Source: Bacteroidales bacterium
GTDB taxonomy: Bacteria > Bacteroidota > Bacteroidia > Bacteroidales > UBA932
Length of the DNA: 34,389 nucleotides
Assembly: GCA_017651465.1 (NCBI GenBank)
Contig: JAGCCX010000016.1
Coordinates: forward strand, 1-34,389
Direction: 5' to 3'
Made by a program: the position numbers and the translations under genes. A model generated the notes under the pieces. It was not told where the DNA came from. It saw only the letters and a program-made list of their open reading frames with translations, and searched no databases. Position 1 is the first letter of the stretch. Every line of letters starts with the position of its first letter. Shown here one piece after another: positions 1-8,781 of this stretch.

Positions 1-2655
1 GGTACAATTAGCTAATATTTCATTACGCTTTTCGCTTGATATTATAAAAGCATCGTTAAATCCGGTTTTGATTCCGTAATTAATCTGAATGTCCCAATCC
101 TTCAATGGTGTCCCGACCGCTTCTATCTTTCGCTTAATACTCTGTTCAATGGGAGATAGAATTACCCAACTGTCACCTCCAGAGAAGTCACAGTAAGAAC
201 CCTGTTGCTGAACGAAAACGCTCAATTGCTTGAGGCTATCCTTATTCTGTTTGTTAGTGACAGCGCAGAGGGTTTTATGTGCATTCGCTCCCTTTTCAAA
301 CAGCAGAATATTGGTGTCAACTGTTGCACTCTCAAAGACCTTCACGCCACCAAAATCAATCAGCAGCTGCGGATTAGTCTTCGTGGCAAGGAAGGAGCGG
401 AGTTTTTCTCCATAACCTGCTCTCATCCACTTGTTAGATGTAATGTAGCATAGATGACCGGACTTCTTCAGAAGCTGCCATCCTCTTTCATAGAATAAGC
501 AGTAGATGTCCCCAGTACTAGCGAAAGATTGATATCCACATGGTGCATAAAGCTTTCCAAGTTCTCCGCTATTATTCTGTAGCTGGATATAAGGCGGATT
601 ACCTATCACAATGTCAAACCCATCCTTTACATTAAACATCCACTCAGCAGAAAAGAATTCAGACGAGGCATTTTGGTCATAGGGATTCCATCGCGCCATC
701 TGTTCTGCGTCTGCCCGGCTGGCCATGTCATTCTCAGCAAGGAGCTGGGCAAGGCATTTCCTAAGCTCATCGTCCTTCTCTCTCAACCGTCGTTTTTGGG
801 ATGTTGATTTTGCTCGGAAATGCTCGTTTCGCAGTTCTATGAGCTTATCCTTTGTCTCTTGAATCCTTGGATCTTCGAAGAGGTTTCCTTGGGAGTCTTC
901 AGTTTGCTTGTCAATCAAAGAGTTGGCGCAAACGAACTTCGTTTCGAGGTTAGGCAGTGTGGGTATTCCGAAATTCGGTTTTGTCTCATCCTTCTCACAA
1001 TCACATATAAGGGAGATGAAGAAACGTAGCTTGCTGATTTGGACGGCAATACTCTGTATATCAATACCGTATATGCAGTTTTCAATGAGAGCGAGTTTGA
1101 GTTGGTACAAACTAGCTTCGGGGGAAATCCTTTCCAGGATATCAACAATTCGATTCAAGAGCCCCATCGGAAATGCTCCAGAACCACAGGCTGGGTCAAG
1201 AATCTTGATTGACTTCAGTTTTGCTGCGATACTCTTGTATTCTGCTTCTTTGCTGCTTTCATAAACGAAATCATCGCTTAAGAGTGCGCGAACGAGAGGA
1301 GTATCACCCAGGTATGCAACCAGGCTCTCATCCACCATGTAGTTCACCACTTCTCGTGGAGTGTAGAATGAGCCACTTTGATTCCTGGCGGTTTCTTTTG
1401 TTTCAGGGTTATATGCACCGAGGAGGTTCTCAAACACTTTACCCAGTAACTCGGGGTCCAGTGCAACCTGCTGCTCATTTGGAGTGTTTTCCTCAATGGT
1501 GAAATTGTATCTATTCAGAATAGAGAACAAGCCGTATTCGGGATCAAAGAAAAGATTGTTCGGGACAAAAGCGCGGTTACGGTAGCGTCCATCAGCAAAC
1601 TTTTTGTCATTGCGACTGAATCCGTCATAGTTGTAAGCCTTCTCTACTCCATCAATTGTCTTTGTCTTATCAAGACATTCGAAGAGGCCACCGTTTAAGA
1701 ACGGTACATCTGCAAACAACTTGATGACTTCTTCTTCACTAATCGTGAAGAGTTCTGCATACCTGTATGTCGTCTTAACTCCTTTGCCTACTGTCTTGTC
1801 AAAACAACGCTTTTTACCGTCCTCATCAACAATTGCCCTGTTGAGGGTAGCAAAGAATAGGTTTTGTAGGATGGCATTATAATAATTCCCGCTGGTCTTG
1901 CTTTGAGGGTCAAAGTCTTTGATGACCTTTTTCATCTGCTTGGCATCAAACAACTTCGACGGGACAAGATCTTTCTGCTTGATGAACCAGACGAACATCA
2001 GCCTGGTAATAAGACGGATAATCTTGGTATCTATCTGTTCGCGGTCGTCATCTTCGGTGGCAGTATTGTTGGGGAAAGTAACGCCAGTTTCATCCTTAAC
2101 GGCCCACTGGTACCAGTCAAAGAGTTCATTATAGAACTGTTTCGTGAGAGCCTCAACGGAGAAAGCATTCTTCAGATTCTCGAACGTGATGCCGTTCTTA
2201 TGAAGGAATTCAAAACGGGCGACCGGAGTATTGTAGAAACTATTCTCGTCGCCAAATACATACGTGAAGCGGCGAGGAGACATCGCCTCCTCTTTAATGT
2301 CGCAGATTAATGAAAGGCGCCAGTGGTTACCCTCAGAAAAGACAGCCAAAGCAGCGTCAAACTCTCCCCATTTGGGGTTGATAAAGGACTTGACGAGTTG
2401 CCTCAAGCCAACTTTCTTATGAACAACGGAACCTTTGGTAATCTCATACCAGAATAAACCAATCCGATAGTGGTCCACGGTATCTAACGCGCCAAGGTAG
2501 AAACCACTCTCACCATCCTTGCCCCCAACAAATTCAGGCTGAAGCCTCAACTCCTTTGAATGGAAGAAATCTTTGAGAAGCACTTGCCAAGTCCCAAGGT
2601 TAAAAGATGACTGAAAGATAGTGCGGAGTTCAAAGTTGGAATAAATCTTTCCCAT
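1..2655 (-). CDS. Eco57I-type class I SAM-dependent DNA (adenine-N6) methyltransferase, partial (3' end beyond window)
   Basis: An uninterrupted reading frame of 885 codons starts with ATG at 2655 and runs off the left edge, so the C-terminus is missing. The SAM-binding motif I DPACGSGAF lies near residues 487-495 and the catalytic motif IV NPPY near residues 686-689, the order expected of gamma-class N6-adenine methyltransferases of the Eco57I/type IIG/type ISP group. About 480 residues precede motif I and look like the helical N-terminal region of these enzymes; FYTPREVV, typical just before the methylase core, is present near residue 440. The part after NPPY begins a TaqI-like target-recognition region. 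The gene starts 7 bases after the PLD-helicase stop, so the two are cotranscribed. I infer it modifies host DNA and may be the specificity module of a restriction-like system. No nuclease motif is visible in the part seen. Family call is sure; target sequence is unknown. Confidence 0.93.
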   Translation of the reverse strand, partial: MGKIYSNFELRTIFQSSFNLGTWQVLLKDFFHSKELRLQPEFVGGKDGESGFYLGALDTVDHYRIGLFWYEITKGSVVHKKVGLRQLVKSFINPKWGEFDAALAVFSEGNHWRLSLICDIKEEAMSPRRFTYVFGDENSFYNTPVARFEFLHKNGITFENLKNAFSVEALTKQFYNELFDWYQWAVKDETGVTFPNNTATEDDDREQIDTKIIRLITRLMFVWFIKQKDLVPSKLFDAKQMKKVIKDFDPQSKTSGNYYNAILQNLFFATLNRAIVDEDGKKRCFDKTVGKGVKTTYRYAELFTISEEEVIKLFADVPFLNGGLFECLDKTKTIDGVEKAYNYDGFSRNDKKFADGRYRNRAFVPNNLFFDPEYGLFSILNRYNFTIEENTPNEQQVALDPELLGKVFENLLGAYNPETKETARNQSGSFYTPREVVNYMVDESLVAYLGDTPLVRALLSDDFVYESSKEAEYKSIAAKLKSIKILDPACGSGAFPMGLLNRIVDILERISPEASLYQLKLALIENCIYGIDIQSIAVQISKLRFFISLICDCEKDETKPNFGIPTLPNLETKFVCANSLIDKQTEDSQGNLFEDPRIQETKDKLIELRNEHFRAKSTSQKRRLREKDDELRKCLAQLLAENDMASRADAEQMARWNPYDQNASSEFFSAEWMFNVKDGFDIVIGNPPYIQLQNNSGELGKLYAPCGYQSFASTGDIYCLFYERGWQLLKKSGHLCYITSNKWMRAGYGEKLRSFLATKTNPQLLIDFGGVKVFESATVDTNILLFEKGANAHKTLCAVTNKQNKDSLKQLSVFVQQQGSYCDFSGGDSWVILSPIEQSIKRKIEAVGTPLKDWDIQINYGIKTGFNDAFIISSEKRNEILANCT

Positions 2656-2662
2656 GATTTAC

Positions 2663-5600
2663 CTATTTAAACGTTTCTGATATGATGATTCGTGGATCTT
2701 CCACTTCCTGCTGGCTATTCCTCTCTTTCCTTGTTTGAGAGTGATAAGTCTGAATTAAGCCATCAATCTTCGTGGAGATGTAGTATTCCTTTTCTTTCAT
2801 CAAGACTCTATCATTATGGAATTCGCCGGCCAGCGTTTTCAAGAAGCGGGGAAGCTGGGCATAAACTCCATCATTGATATAATTAATAAGAATGTCGCAC
2901 TTAGCCAGCAAATCAGAATCCTGCGTTATTTTTTTGACTGTACGCAGGAAGTTATTAGCACGGAGGGAGGTCTGGTCCAAGTCAACTCTTCTGGCTGTAT
3001 TATCGTCCCTGGATTCCATCACGGCGTAAGAGTAACTGTCAAGAGCCCTATTTACATGCTCAAAATGGGTGTTGTCATCACCGAACGATGCAGGAAGCTC
3101 TTCTGGTTTCGCTTTTAGATACTTGACGGCTTCAAGGAAGTCAAGTGGTTCAACTGCTTTAGAATTCACAAGATAGAATTCCGTTTTTACGTTGGATGAG
3201 ACAAATACTATTGAATTACCCGAATGCCTTCCTGTGTCTCTCATGACACGGCTCTTCATGGGGAGATTCTTTATCTTGTTATAGAGTTTACGATCCTTGG
3301 CATAAAGCTCTCTCACTTCACGTAGCAGCTGAATCTTCTTATCAACAGCGTCGCGGACATTGCTATCAAACATCTCAAACTGTTTCACGATTTCCTCACG
3401 GGAGTAAATCTGGGCGTCCTCTCCGAAGGCTGAGTGGAAGCCTTGCAGTTTCATAAGAGCGTTCTCATAAAGCTGTATCTGGCTATTTCCCTGCTTGGAG
3501 GGGTAAAACATATAGTTGTAGATATTCTCGGCCACGGAGCCAATACGATTGACACGTCCTATGCGCTGCATAAGCCTGGTTGCATTCCAGGGTGAATCGT
3601 AGTTGACAATTACATTGGATCGGTGGAGGTTGACACCTTCAGCAAGCACATCGGATGTCAGGATAATATTGACCGTGTTCAGTTTGACTGACGAATTTGC
3701 ATCGAAGTTCTCTTTAACCGTCTTGACTACCTTGTTACGGTTTTGAGAGGTGACGAGGGTGATATCACCACGTCCCAGCTCGTGAATCATTCTGTCATAG
3801 AGATAATTCAACGTGTCAACACTCTCTGAGAAAATGACCAGTTTCCCTTCCTTGTTGATTTCGGGGAGCATTAATTCCTTATCCAGGACCTCCATGAACA
3901 AATCATACTTCGGATCATCGTTCTCCTGCTTCCAGTCATCAATTAGGTACTCGAGGACATCCTTATCGTCCTTGAGGAGCTTCAGAAGCTTAGGGTCAAA
4001 ATCGTCCGGAGAGAAAGTAATTTCATCTGCAAGATATCCCTTTGCGACAGCATACTCGATGATCTCATCGAGTTCCATTCCTTTGGCTTGCAAGTCCTTA
4101 ACTTTCAAATCGGGAGCGATGATTACACGGCCCTCATCGAACATCCTAATCATGTCATTGGTGATGCGCAGTAGGGTCTGAAGGGACTTCTTAAAAGCAT
4201 GGAAGCTGCTCTCCAGACGCTTTACCATATGCACCTTATAGATTCCTGCCAGAGATTGACCAAGATGTACGGCGTTTTGGTATTTGCTCTGGAACTCTGG
4301 TTTCAAGAATTCGATGGCACGGTACCTTGCATACTCCAGATGCATGGGATTCGCCGGGTCTGTCAGGTAGGACAATGTATTGAAGAAACGCTCACTTGTA
4401 TCTTCATCCATTGCATATTCGAGGATATTTGGCGCAAGAATATTCGGGAATACAATATGCTGGCGCTCGAGATCCTTCCTATAGTCCGGGTCGTTGAGGA
4501 TGTTATGACGTGTCCTTCTCACCGTAACCTTATCAATCACTTTCTCACGAATAACATCGTAGATCTTATCAACTTCTGATGTGATATCACGCTGGTCCCG
4601 TTCCCTCATAAGCTTTCCGTACTCAGCGATATAAGGTGCAAAGAAGGCTTTGAGGTTGGGAATTCCATCAATTGTACAGCTCTGGCTATTTTGGAAAAGT
4701 AGAAGCTGGTTCAAAAGATCCTGCGGGCGGTTATTCAAAGGAGTAGCGGAGAGCAGCATCACTTTCTTCTGGAGGCTCCTTAATAGACCTACATTGGCAC
4801 ACGCAGACTTGCAAATCTTCTGCAATTCATCATATTTCCCGGATTGGTCACTGCGGAATCCGTGGGCCTCATCAACGATAATAAGGTCGAATTCCTCTTT
4901 CTCCTTATACTGGTTCTCTCCATTGAGCACTTTGTGAAGGCTACCATTGGTGATAAATTGGGCCTTTCGTTCAATCCCAAACAACTTGAATGTCTGCTTC
5001 CAGTTGTCTTCAAGTGCCGGAGGATAAATGACAAGGATACACGTATTTTTACCGTTTGCTTCAATGTAGCGTTTGGCAATCATCGTAGCAATCATGGTTT
5101 TTCCAAGACCCACGACGTCGGCCAGGAAGAGACCGTTATGCTTGAGTAGCATTTGGTATCCCTGAATAACGGCGTCTTTCTGGTACTTCAAATCCAGAAC
5201 ACCGTCAGGAAGTTGGATTGTGAAATCGTCCTCAACCTGATCACCAAAGGTATCGATGAGAACCTTGATATAGATTTCGTATGGAGTCGGTTGATAACCG
5301 AGATAGGTTTTCTTTTTGTTGAGTTCTATATCTTCCAAGGAGAGCGGAATAGCCTCTTCCCACAAAGTGTCAAATTCTCCCTTACAGTATGCCACATCAT
5401 CATAATCCTTCATGGCTACGTTTAGCTCATAGCGAGGCGGTTCTGTGATGCCCAACCCGGAATCAGAGATATTGGAAGAACCCATTATTACCCATCCATC
5501 AGTATTCTCATTGTGATTCTGGGGCAGGCATAAGTAGAACTTTGCATGAAGGTTCTTGGAGCCATGAATTCTCATCTGGAGTCTTCCGGACGTCAAATCA

Positions 5601-5941
5601 TCACACATCTGAAGGATGCCCTCCTCGACTTCTTTGCTATACTTGGCGTTGAGGATGTCCTCCTTGAACTGGTCGCTATATACTTTCTTGGCCTTAGTTT
5701 CATCCGTAAGCATCAGAAGCGCCTGATTGTGGCGCCTAAATAGTTCATCTACGTTAATGCCCACGAGAATCTTTATCTCAGACACATCTCCAAGTTCTTT
5801 TCTTAGCTTGAAATACCCGGAAGAACGGAAGAATCCGACGACGGCAAGGAAACGGTCAAAATTGGCCATTCCCTGAGCAATGCCTCTTAACTTCGCGAAG
5901 AGCGTATTCTCCCCGTTATTGTTAAAGAATTTTGAACTCAT
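2663..5941 (-). CDS. PLD-nuclease domain fused to SNF2-type helicase (restriction/defence protein)
   Basis: A 1092-residue protein with an N-terminal phospholipase D-like domain and an SF2/SNF2 ATPase. H132-x-K134 (LHAKFYL) followed by GSSN at 154-157 is one HKD-type half site, so a nuclease would have to dimerise. The helicase shows Walker A ADVVGLGKT at 274-282, DEAH at 357-360, SAT at 398-400 and motif VI QRIGRVNRIG at about 791-800. The last 250 residues match nothing I recognise and could bind DNA or the methyltransferase. The adjacent downstream gene is an Eco57I-type methyltransferase. Known relatives in logic are NgoAVII/CglI (PLD nuclease plus separate ATPase) and type ISP enzymes (nuclease, helicase and methylase in one chain); here the nuclease and helicase are fused and the methylase is separate. 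I infer an ATP-dependent restriction effector. A role in repair is less likely. Confidence 0.92.
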   Translation of the reverse strand: MSSKFFNNNGENTLFAKLRGIAQGMANFDRFLAVVGFFRSSGYFKLRKELGDVSEIKILVGINVDELFRRHNQALLMLTDETKAKKVYSDQFKEDILNAKYSKEVEEGILQMCDDLTSGRLQMRIHGSKNLHAKFYLCLPQNHNENTDGWVIMGSSNISDSGLGITEPPRYELNVAMKDYDDVAYCKGEFDTLWEEAIPLSLEDIELNKKKTYLGYQPTPYEIYIKVLIDTFGDQVEDDFTIQLPDGVLDLKYQKDAVIQGYQMLLKHNGLFLADVVGLGKTMIATMIAKRYIEANGKNTCILVIYPPALEDNWKQTFKLFGIERKAQFITNGSLHKVLNGENQYKEKEEFDLIIVDEAHGFRSDQSGKYDELQKICKSACANVGLLRSLQKKVMLLSATPLNNRPQDLLNQLLLFQNSQSCTIDGIPNLKAFFAPYIAEYGKLMRERDQRDITSEVDKIYDVIREKVIDKVTVRRTRHNILNDPDYRKDLERQHIVFPNILAPNILEYAMDEDTSERFFNTLSYLTDPANPMHLEYARYRAIEFLKPEFQSKYQNAVHLGQSLAGIYKVHMVKRLESSFHAFKKSLQTLLRITNDMIRMFDEGRVIIAPDLKVKDLQAKGMELDEIIEYAVAKGYLADEITFSPDDFDPKLLKLLKDDKDVLEYLIDDWKQENDDPKYDLFMEVLDKELMLPEINKEGKLVIFSESVDTLNYLYDRMIHELGRGDITLVTSQNRNKVVKTVKENFDANSSVKLNTVNIILTSDVLAEGVNLHRSNVIVNYDSPWNATRLMQRIGRVNRIGSVAENIYNYMFYPSKQGNSQIQLYENALMKLQGFHSAFGEDAQIYSREEIVKQFEMFDSNVRDAVDKKIQLLREVRELYAKDRKLYNKIKNLPMKSRVMRDTGRHSGNSIVFVSSNVKTEFYLVNSKAVEPLDFLEAVKYLKAKPEELPASFGDDNTHFEHVNRALDSYSYAVMESRDDNTARRVDLDQTSLRANNFLRTVKKITQDSDLLAKCDILINYINDGVYAQLPRFLKTLAGEFHNDRVLMKEKEYYISTKIDGLIQTYHSQTRKERNSQQEVEDPRIIISETFK

Positions 5942-5965
5942 GTATTATTTTGCTGCTTAATTTGT

Positions 5966-5973
5966 CAAATATA
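5966..5973 (-). promoter_or_regulatory. Bacteroidota -7 box upstream of the PLD-helicase operon
   Basis: On the minus strand the box reads TATATTTG, an exact TAnnTTTG match, 24 bases before the helicase ATG. No good -33 TTTG is present at the expected spacing. It probably drives both operon genes. Confidence 0.55.
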
Positions 5974-6126
5974 GCGATTTTTTGTGTAACCCTGTATAAA
6001 ATATATGTACATAATGCATGCGATATTTTCTTTTGACAGGGTGTTGTCATAAACATAGACGGCAAGATACAAATAGCCCCAGGACGGGGTAAACGTCTCG
6101 GATAGGTAGATAGTGGGGATGGATGA

Positions 6127-6255
6127 TTATAGCGGCTCTCTCTTGCGTTTTTCCACGAAGTCTATGACGCCATCCACGTGGAGGGCGGTGATGGCTTTCT
6201 TGCCGGCGTCGGACTCCAAGTAGGCCAGAATCTTGCTGTTTTTGAGGATATCCAT
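6127..6255 (-). CDS. Small hypothetical protein or gene relic (42 aa)
   Basis: From ATG at 6255 the frame encodes 42 residues, MDILKNSKILAYLESDAGKK and onward, ending KRKREPL. The codons are rich in G/C third positions (CTG, GCC, GGC, ATC, ACC), like the core genes further right and unlike the AT-rich flanks, which suggests that this stretch is or was coding. The frame stays open upstream to 6315 but that part is AT-rich and looks non-coding. I do not recognise the family; it has no signal peptide or membrane segment. It could be an intact micro-protein or the tail of a gene lost when the neighbouring island arrived. The rest of 5942-6400 holds promoters only. Confidence 0.4.
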   Translation of the reverse strand: MDILKNSKILAYLESDAGKKAITALHVDGVIDFVEKRKREPL

Positions 6256-6373
6256 TATGCTCACAATGATTGATACAAGCCAATAAAACTCATATATCTG
6301 ACGATATGTTGTCATTAATTTCGACTATTATCAAAAATTGAAATCCTATGGTTTATGATTCACGATGATTGAT

Positions 6374-6381
6374 TATATTTG
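6374..6381 (+). promoter_or_regulatory. -7 box of dinD promoter
   Basis: TATATTTG lies 19 bases before the dinD ATG and matches TAnnTTTG. A weak TTT-containing -33 region is at 6351-6354, 19 bases upstream. No palindrome that I could call an SOS operator overlaps it. Confidence 0.55.
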
Positions 6382-6400
6382 CATATAAACATATGAACTT

Positions 6401-7264
6401 ATGGACAGACAAAGTATCATACAATATAAAGACACTTTTGATTCGATAGCCACATACATCGAAGGCGACAACGGGAAAGAAAAGGTCGAAATATGGTTCG
6501 CTCGTGAATTGCAAAAAGTTCTCGGATATGCCAGATGGGAGAATTTTCAATCGGCTATTAGGAGGGCTGTAGAATCGTGTAAAACACAGGGAATAAATGT
6601 AGATGACCATTTTCGTGAGGTCACGAAAATGGTTCAGTTGGGTAGTGGTTCATTACGCGATGTCCAGGACTTTATGCTCACTCGCTATGCTTGTTACCTC
6701 ATAGCACAGAATGGAGACCCCAAAAAAGAACCAGTTGCGTTTGCTCAGAGTTACTTTGCTGTTCAAACCAGGAAGGCGGAGCTTATTGAGGAACGAATCA
6801 ACTACATAGCTAGATTGGAATCAAGAGATAGGCTCCGCGCTTCGGAAAAGCAATTGTCGCAAAACATTTATGAACGAGGTGTCGATGACAAAGGATTTGG
6901 ACGCATTCGCTCAAAAGGAGATGCGGTTCTCTTTGGAGGGCATACAACTGAGGACATGAAAAAGCGCCTTGGCGTAAAAGATAGTCGCCCTCTTGCCGAT
7001 TTTTTACCCACTTTGACTATAGCCGCAAAGAACCTTGCCACAGAGATGACAAATTACAACGTGGAAGGAAAGAATCTGTTTGGCGAACCGGCAATAACCC
7101 GCGAGCATATACAAAACAATCAAAGCGTCCGCGAAATGCTAGGGAAGCGAGGAATCCGCCCAGAAGAGCTTCCACCCGCAGAAGATATCAAGAAACTAGA
7201 GCGTCGTGTTGCCTCTGAAGAAAAGAAAATAGAGAAGACTAGTTCAAAACTTCCGAAAAAGTAA
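6401..7264 (+). CDS. dinD: DinD-family DNA damage-inducible protein D (BRO/ANT N-terminal domain)
   Basis: The 287-residue product matches DinD along its length: an N-terminal BRO-type region with WFARELQKVLGYARWENF near residues 32-49, the HFREVTKMV motif near 69-77, and the family signature DFMLTRYACYLIAQNGDP near 87-104. A central helical region includes QNIYERGVDDKGFGRIRSKG. The C-terminus is charged (KKLERR...KKIEK) and likely a short coiled coil. In Escherichia coli DinD is SOS-induced and acts on RecA filaments; in many other genomes relatives sit in accessory regions. Here it lies beside a restriction-like operon in AT-rich DNA, which fits horizontal acquisition. A perfect palindrome lies inside its coding sequence at 6607-6632. 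Whether it is damage-induced here cannot be read from the promoter. Confidence 0.92.
   Translation: MDRQSIIQYKDTFDSIATYIEGDNGKEKVEIWFARELQKVLGYARWENFQSAIRRAVESCKTQGINVDDHFREVTKMVQLGSGSLRDVQDFMLTRYACYLIAQNGDPKKEPVAFAQSYFAVQTRKAELIEERINYIARLESRDRLRASEKQLSQNIYERGVDDKGFGRIRSKGDAVLFGGHTTEDMKKRLGVKDSRPLADFLPTLTIAAKNLATEMTNYNVEGKNLFGEPAITREHIQNNQSVREMLGKRGIRPEELPPAEDIKKLERRVASEEKKIEKTSSKLPKK
6607..6632. repeat. Perfect 26-bp palindrome inside dinD
   Basis: Arms CCATTTTCGTGA and TCACGAAAATGG are exact reverse complements separated by GG. It encodes the conserved HFREVTKM motif. A second, inverted, slightly diverged copy lies at 7288-7319. Confidence 0.85.
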
Positions 7265-7447
7265 AAATCTGCAATACAACGTGCCCTGCATCATGTTCGT
7301 AACCTCACGAAAATGATGCCCCCCGCGCCTCGGCAACCCTATGCCCTGCGGACGGCGTAGCCGCCCGCGGCTGCGTGAGCGGGAGGGGCGCGGACTGCGA
7401 TGGCAAGATTAGAGCGCTATAGCAGATTATCCCGGACCCTTTTTGTT
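7265..7447. other. Island boundary: hairpin plus GC-rich non-coding stretch
   Basis: At 7288-7319 GCATCAT-g-TTCGT and ACGAA-a-ATGATGC form a 12-pair stem with one mismatch and loop AACCTC, just after dinD; it has no U-run, so it is not a classic terminator. Read on the minus strand it encodes HHFREVTNMMQ, resembling the DinD motif. From about 7317 to 7397 the sequence turns strongly GC-rich, with imperfect inversions such as CCGCGCC near 7322 and GGGGCGCGG near 7383. The base composition shift here marks the right edge of the AT-rich island. I see no gene in this stretch. Confidence 0.5.
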
Positions 7448-8767
7448 TCAGAACTCCAAGCAAGCGAAGACATAGTTGGAGGAAATCATATTCCCTTGTG
7501 CAAACCACGCATAAGATTGACCATAAGCAATATTCAGAAAGACCGTCCACGCTACGGCATCAGTAACATTAGTGCTTGTCCAGAAAGTTCTTCCTTTGGT
7601 AGGATCGAACGTGAAACCTGCGGCCAGCCACTTCTGCTCGAATCCGTGAATAGGGTTCAAGGCAGTCTCACCAACAGCTGGAAAACTTGTCGAGTCGCCC
7701 TCCACTGAACAACCGGTAATGATGTTAAACCAGTCGTCGAATGACGCCAGCCGCCATGTACCGCCACTGATTGAAGGCTTGCCTGCAATGGCCGTCGCCG
7801 AAGCATCCTCCCATACTGCTTTGCTCGGATTGTTGTTCAGTTCGATAGCCAGTCCGTGACCTGTGCCGCTGACGTAACCTATCATCGCAACGGCCGAAAC
7901 ACCCGCCGGCAAATTGCCTGCAGGCTCATATACTATACCATCGCTGCCCACACGCCAGCCGATCTCGCTCTCCGTAACGGTGCTCAATACCTTAAACGTG
8001 GCGCGGGGGGCCATTTTCACACTGATGGCGTAGTACTTACCCCTTTCGAAAGATACGCCCGACTGCTCGCAGCCGAAGCCACCGTCGGCAGTTGAGGCCA
8101 CAAGCACAATATCTTTTTTCTTCACTTGGGGGAGAGCAACAAAGACTTCGCTGGAAGGAGTATCAAGTGCAACGTCGTAGATCAAGCTGCCAACCTTCAG
8201 CCTGAGGCTCGAGGCGGCTACGGGAGTGGTGCCGTCCTGATTCTTAAGCAAGAACTTCACAATAGCCTGCTGGTTCGCGAACGTAGCGGAAGTAGTCGAC
8301 ACAACGTCGCCGGAGACATCGGAGATGCTCACATCGGCAATGGCGTAATCGCAATTGGCCGCAATGTAATCAAGCGTTCCTTTCTGACCCGTATAATTTG
8401 AAGAGAGGAACCGCAGCCGCAGCTTCTCGCCCACCACGGGTGTATAGCCCGTGAAAGTGCCTTTCATCGTGGTAGAAGCGCCGCTTCTCTGCGCGGTGAG
8501 CGTACCCACAGGGTCATAGGATTCCATTTCGGTGGCGCCTTCACCCTTAACGATATAGACGCTGACCTTATCGCCGGTTGTCCACGTAGCTTTAAGCGTC
8601 TTGCCGTCAAGCGAGAGAGCCTTGGTAGCCGGTCCATCGCCTTTAGTAGCGTTCACGATTAAAGTATATGATTCAGGAGCCGGCGCCTTGGCTGTTTCCG
8701 GCTGGATATCTGTGGTGCAGGCAGCAAAACAAGAAGCCAGCAGCAATAATGTGAATATTCTTTTCAT
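7448..8767 (-). CDS. Fimbrillin-like SPII lipoprotein
   Basis: The start chosen is ATG 8767 (MKRIFTLLLL), preceded by a purine-rich GGAGGGCGGG; an in-frame ATG at 8791 would put charged residues before the signal peptide. The product is 439 residues with lipobox FAAC, cysteine 17. The N-terminal half shows the pattern of Bacteroidota fimbrillin-like proteins (TKAL near residues 48-51, then W-TTGDKVSVY, and QQAIVKFLLK). The C-terminal third has the WRLASFDDWFNIITG and FWTSTNV motifs seen in FISUMP/DUF1566-like modules. It is exported, lipidated and probably surface exposed, possibly as a pilus tip or minor component. It is the last gene of a minus-strand run after a 43-residue peptide. No partner major pilin is nearby, so an adhesin role is inferred only. 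Confidence 0.8.
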   Translation of the reverse strand: MKRIFTLLLLASCFAACTTDIQPETAKAPAPESYTLIVNATKGDGPATKALSLDGKTLKATWTTGDKVSVYIVKGEGATEMESYDPVGTLTAQRSGASTTMKGTFTGYTPVVGEKLRLRFLSSNYTGQKGTLDYIAANCDYAIADVSISDVSGDVVSTTSATFANQQAIVKFLLKNQDGTTPVAASSLRLKVGSLIYDVALDTPSSEVFVALPQVKKKDIVLVASTADGGFGCEQSGVSFERGKYYAISVKMAPRATFKVLSTVTESEIGWRVGSDGIVYEPAGNLPAGVSAVAMIGYVSGTGHGLAIELNNNPSKAVWEDASATAIAGKPSISGGTWRLASFDDWFNIITGCSVEGDSTSFPAVGETALNPIHGFEQKWLAAGFTFDPTKGRTFWTSTNVTDAVAWTVFLNIAYGQSYAWFAQGNMISSNYVFACLEF

Positions 8768-8781
8768 TTTCCCGCCCTCCA

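Noticed and set aside
205-2310. Several plus-strand open frames opposite the methyltransferase
   Set aside because: The minus strand has one continuous 885-codon frame with methyltransferase motifs; the plus frames are shadows.
6034-6049. TGACA-N6-TGTCA near 6040 as a relative of the htpG palindrome
   Set aside because: Spacing differs (6 versus 3) and no heat-shock or chaperone gene is nearby.
1-7264. Calling the left operon DISARM or BREX
   Set aside because: No DUF1998 protein, PglZ, or other hallmark partners are present in the part seen.
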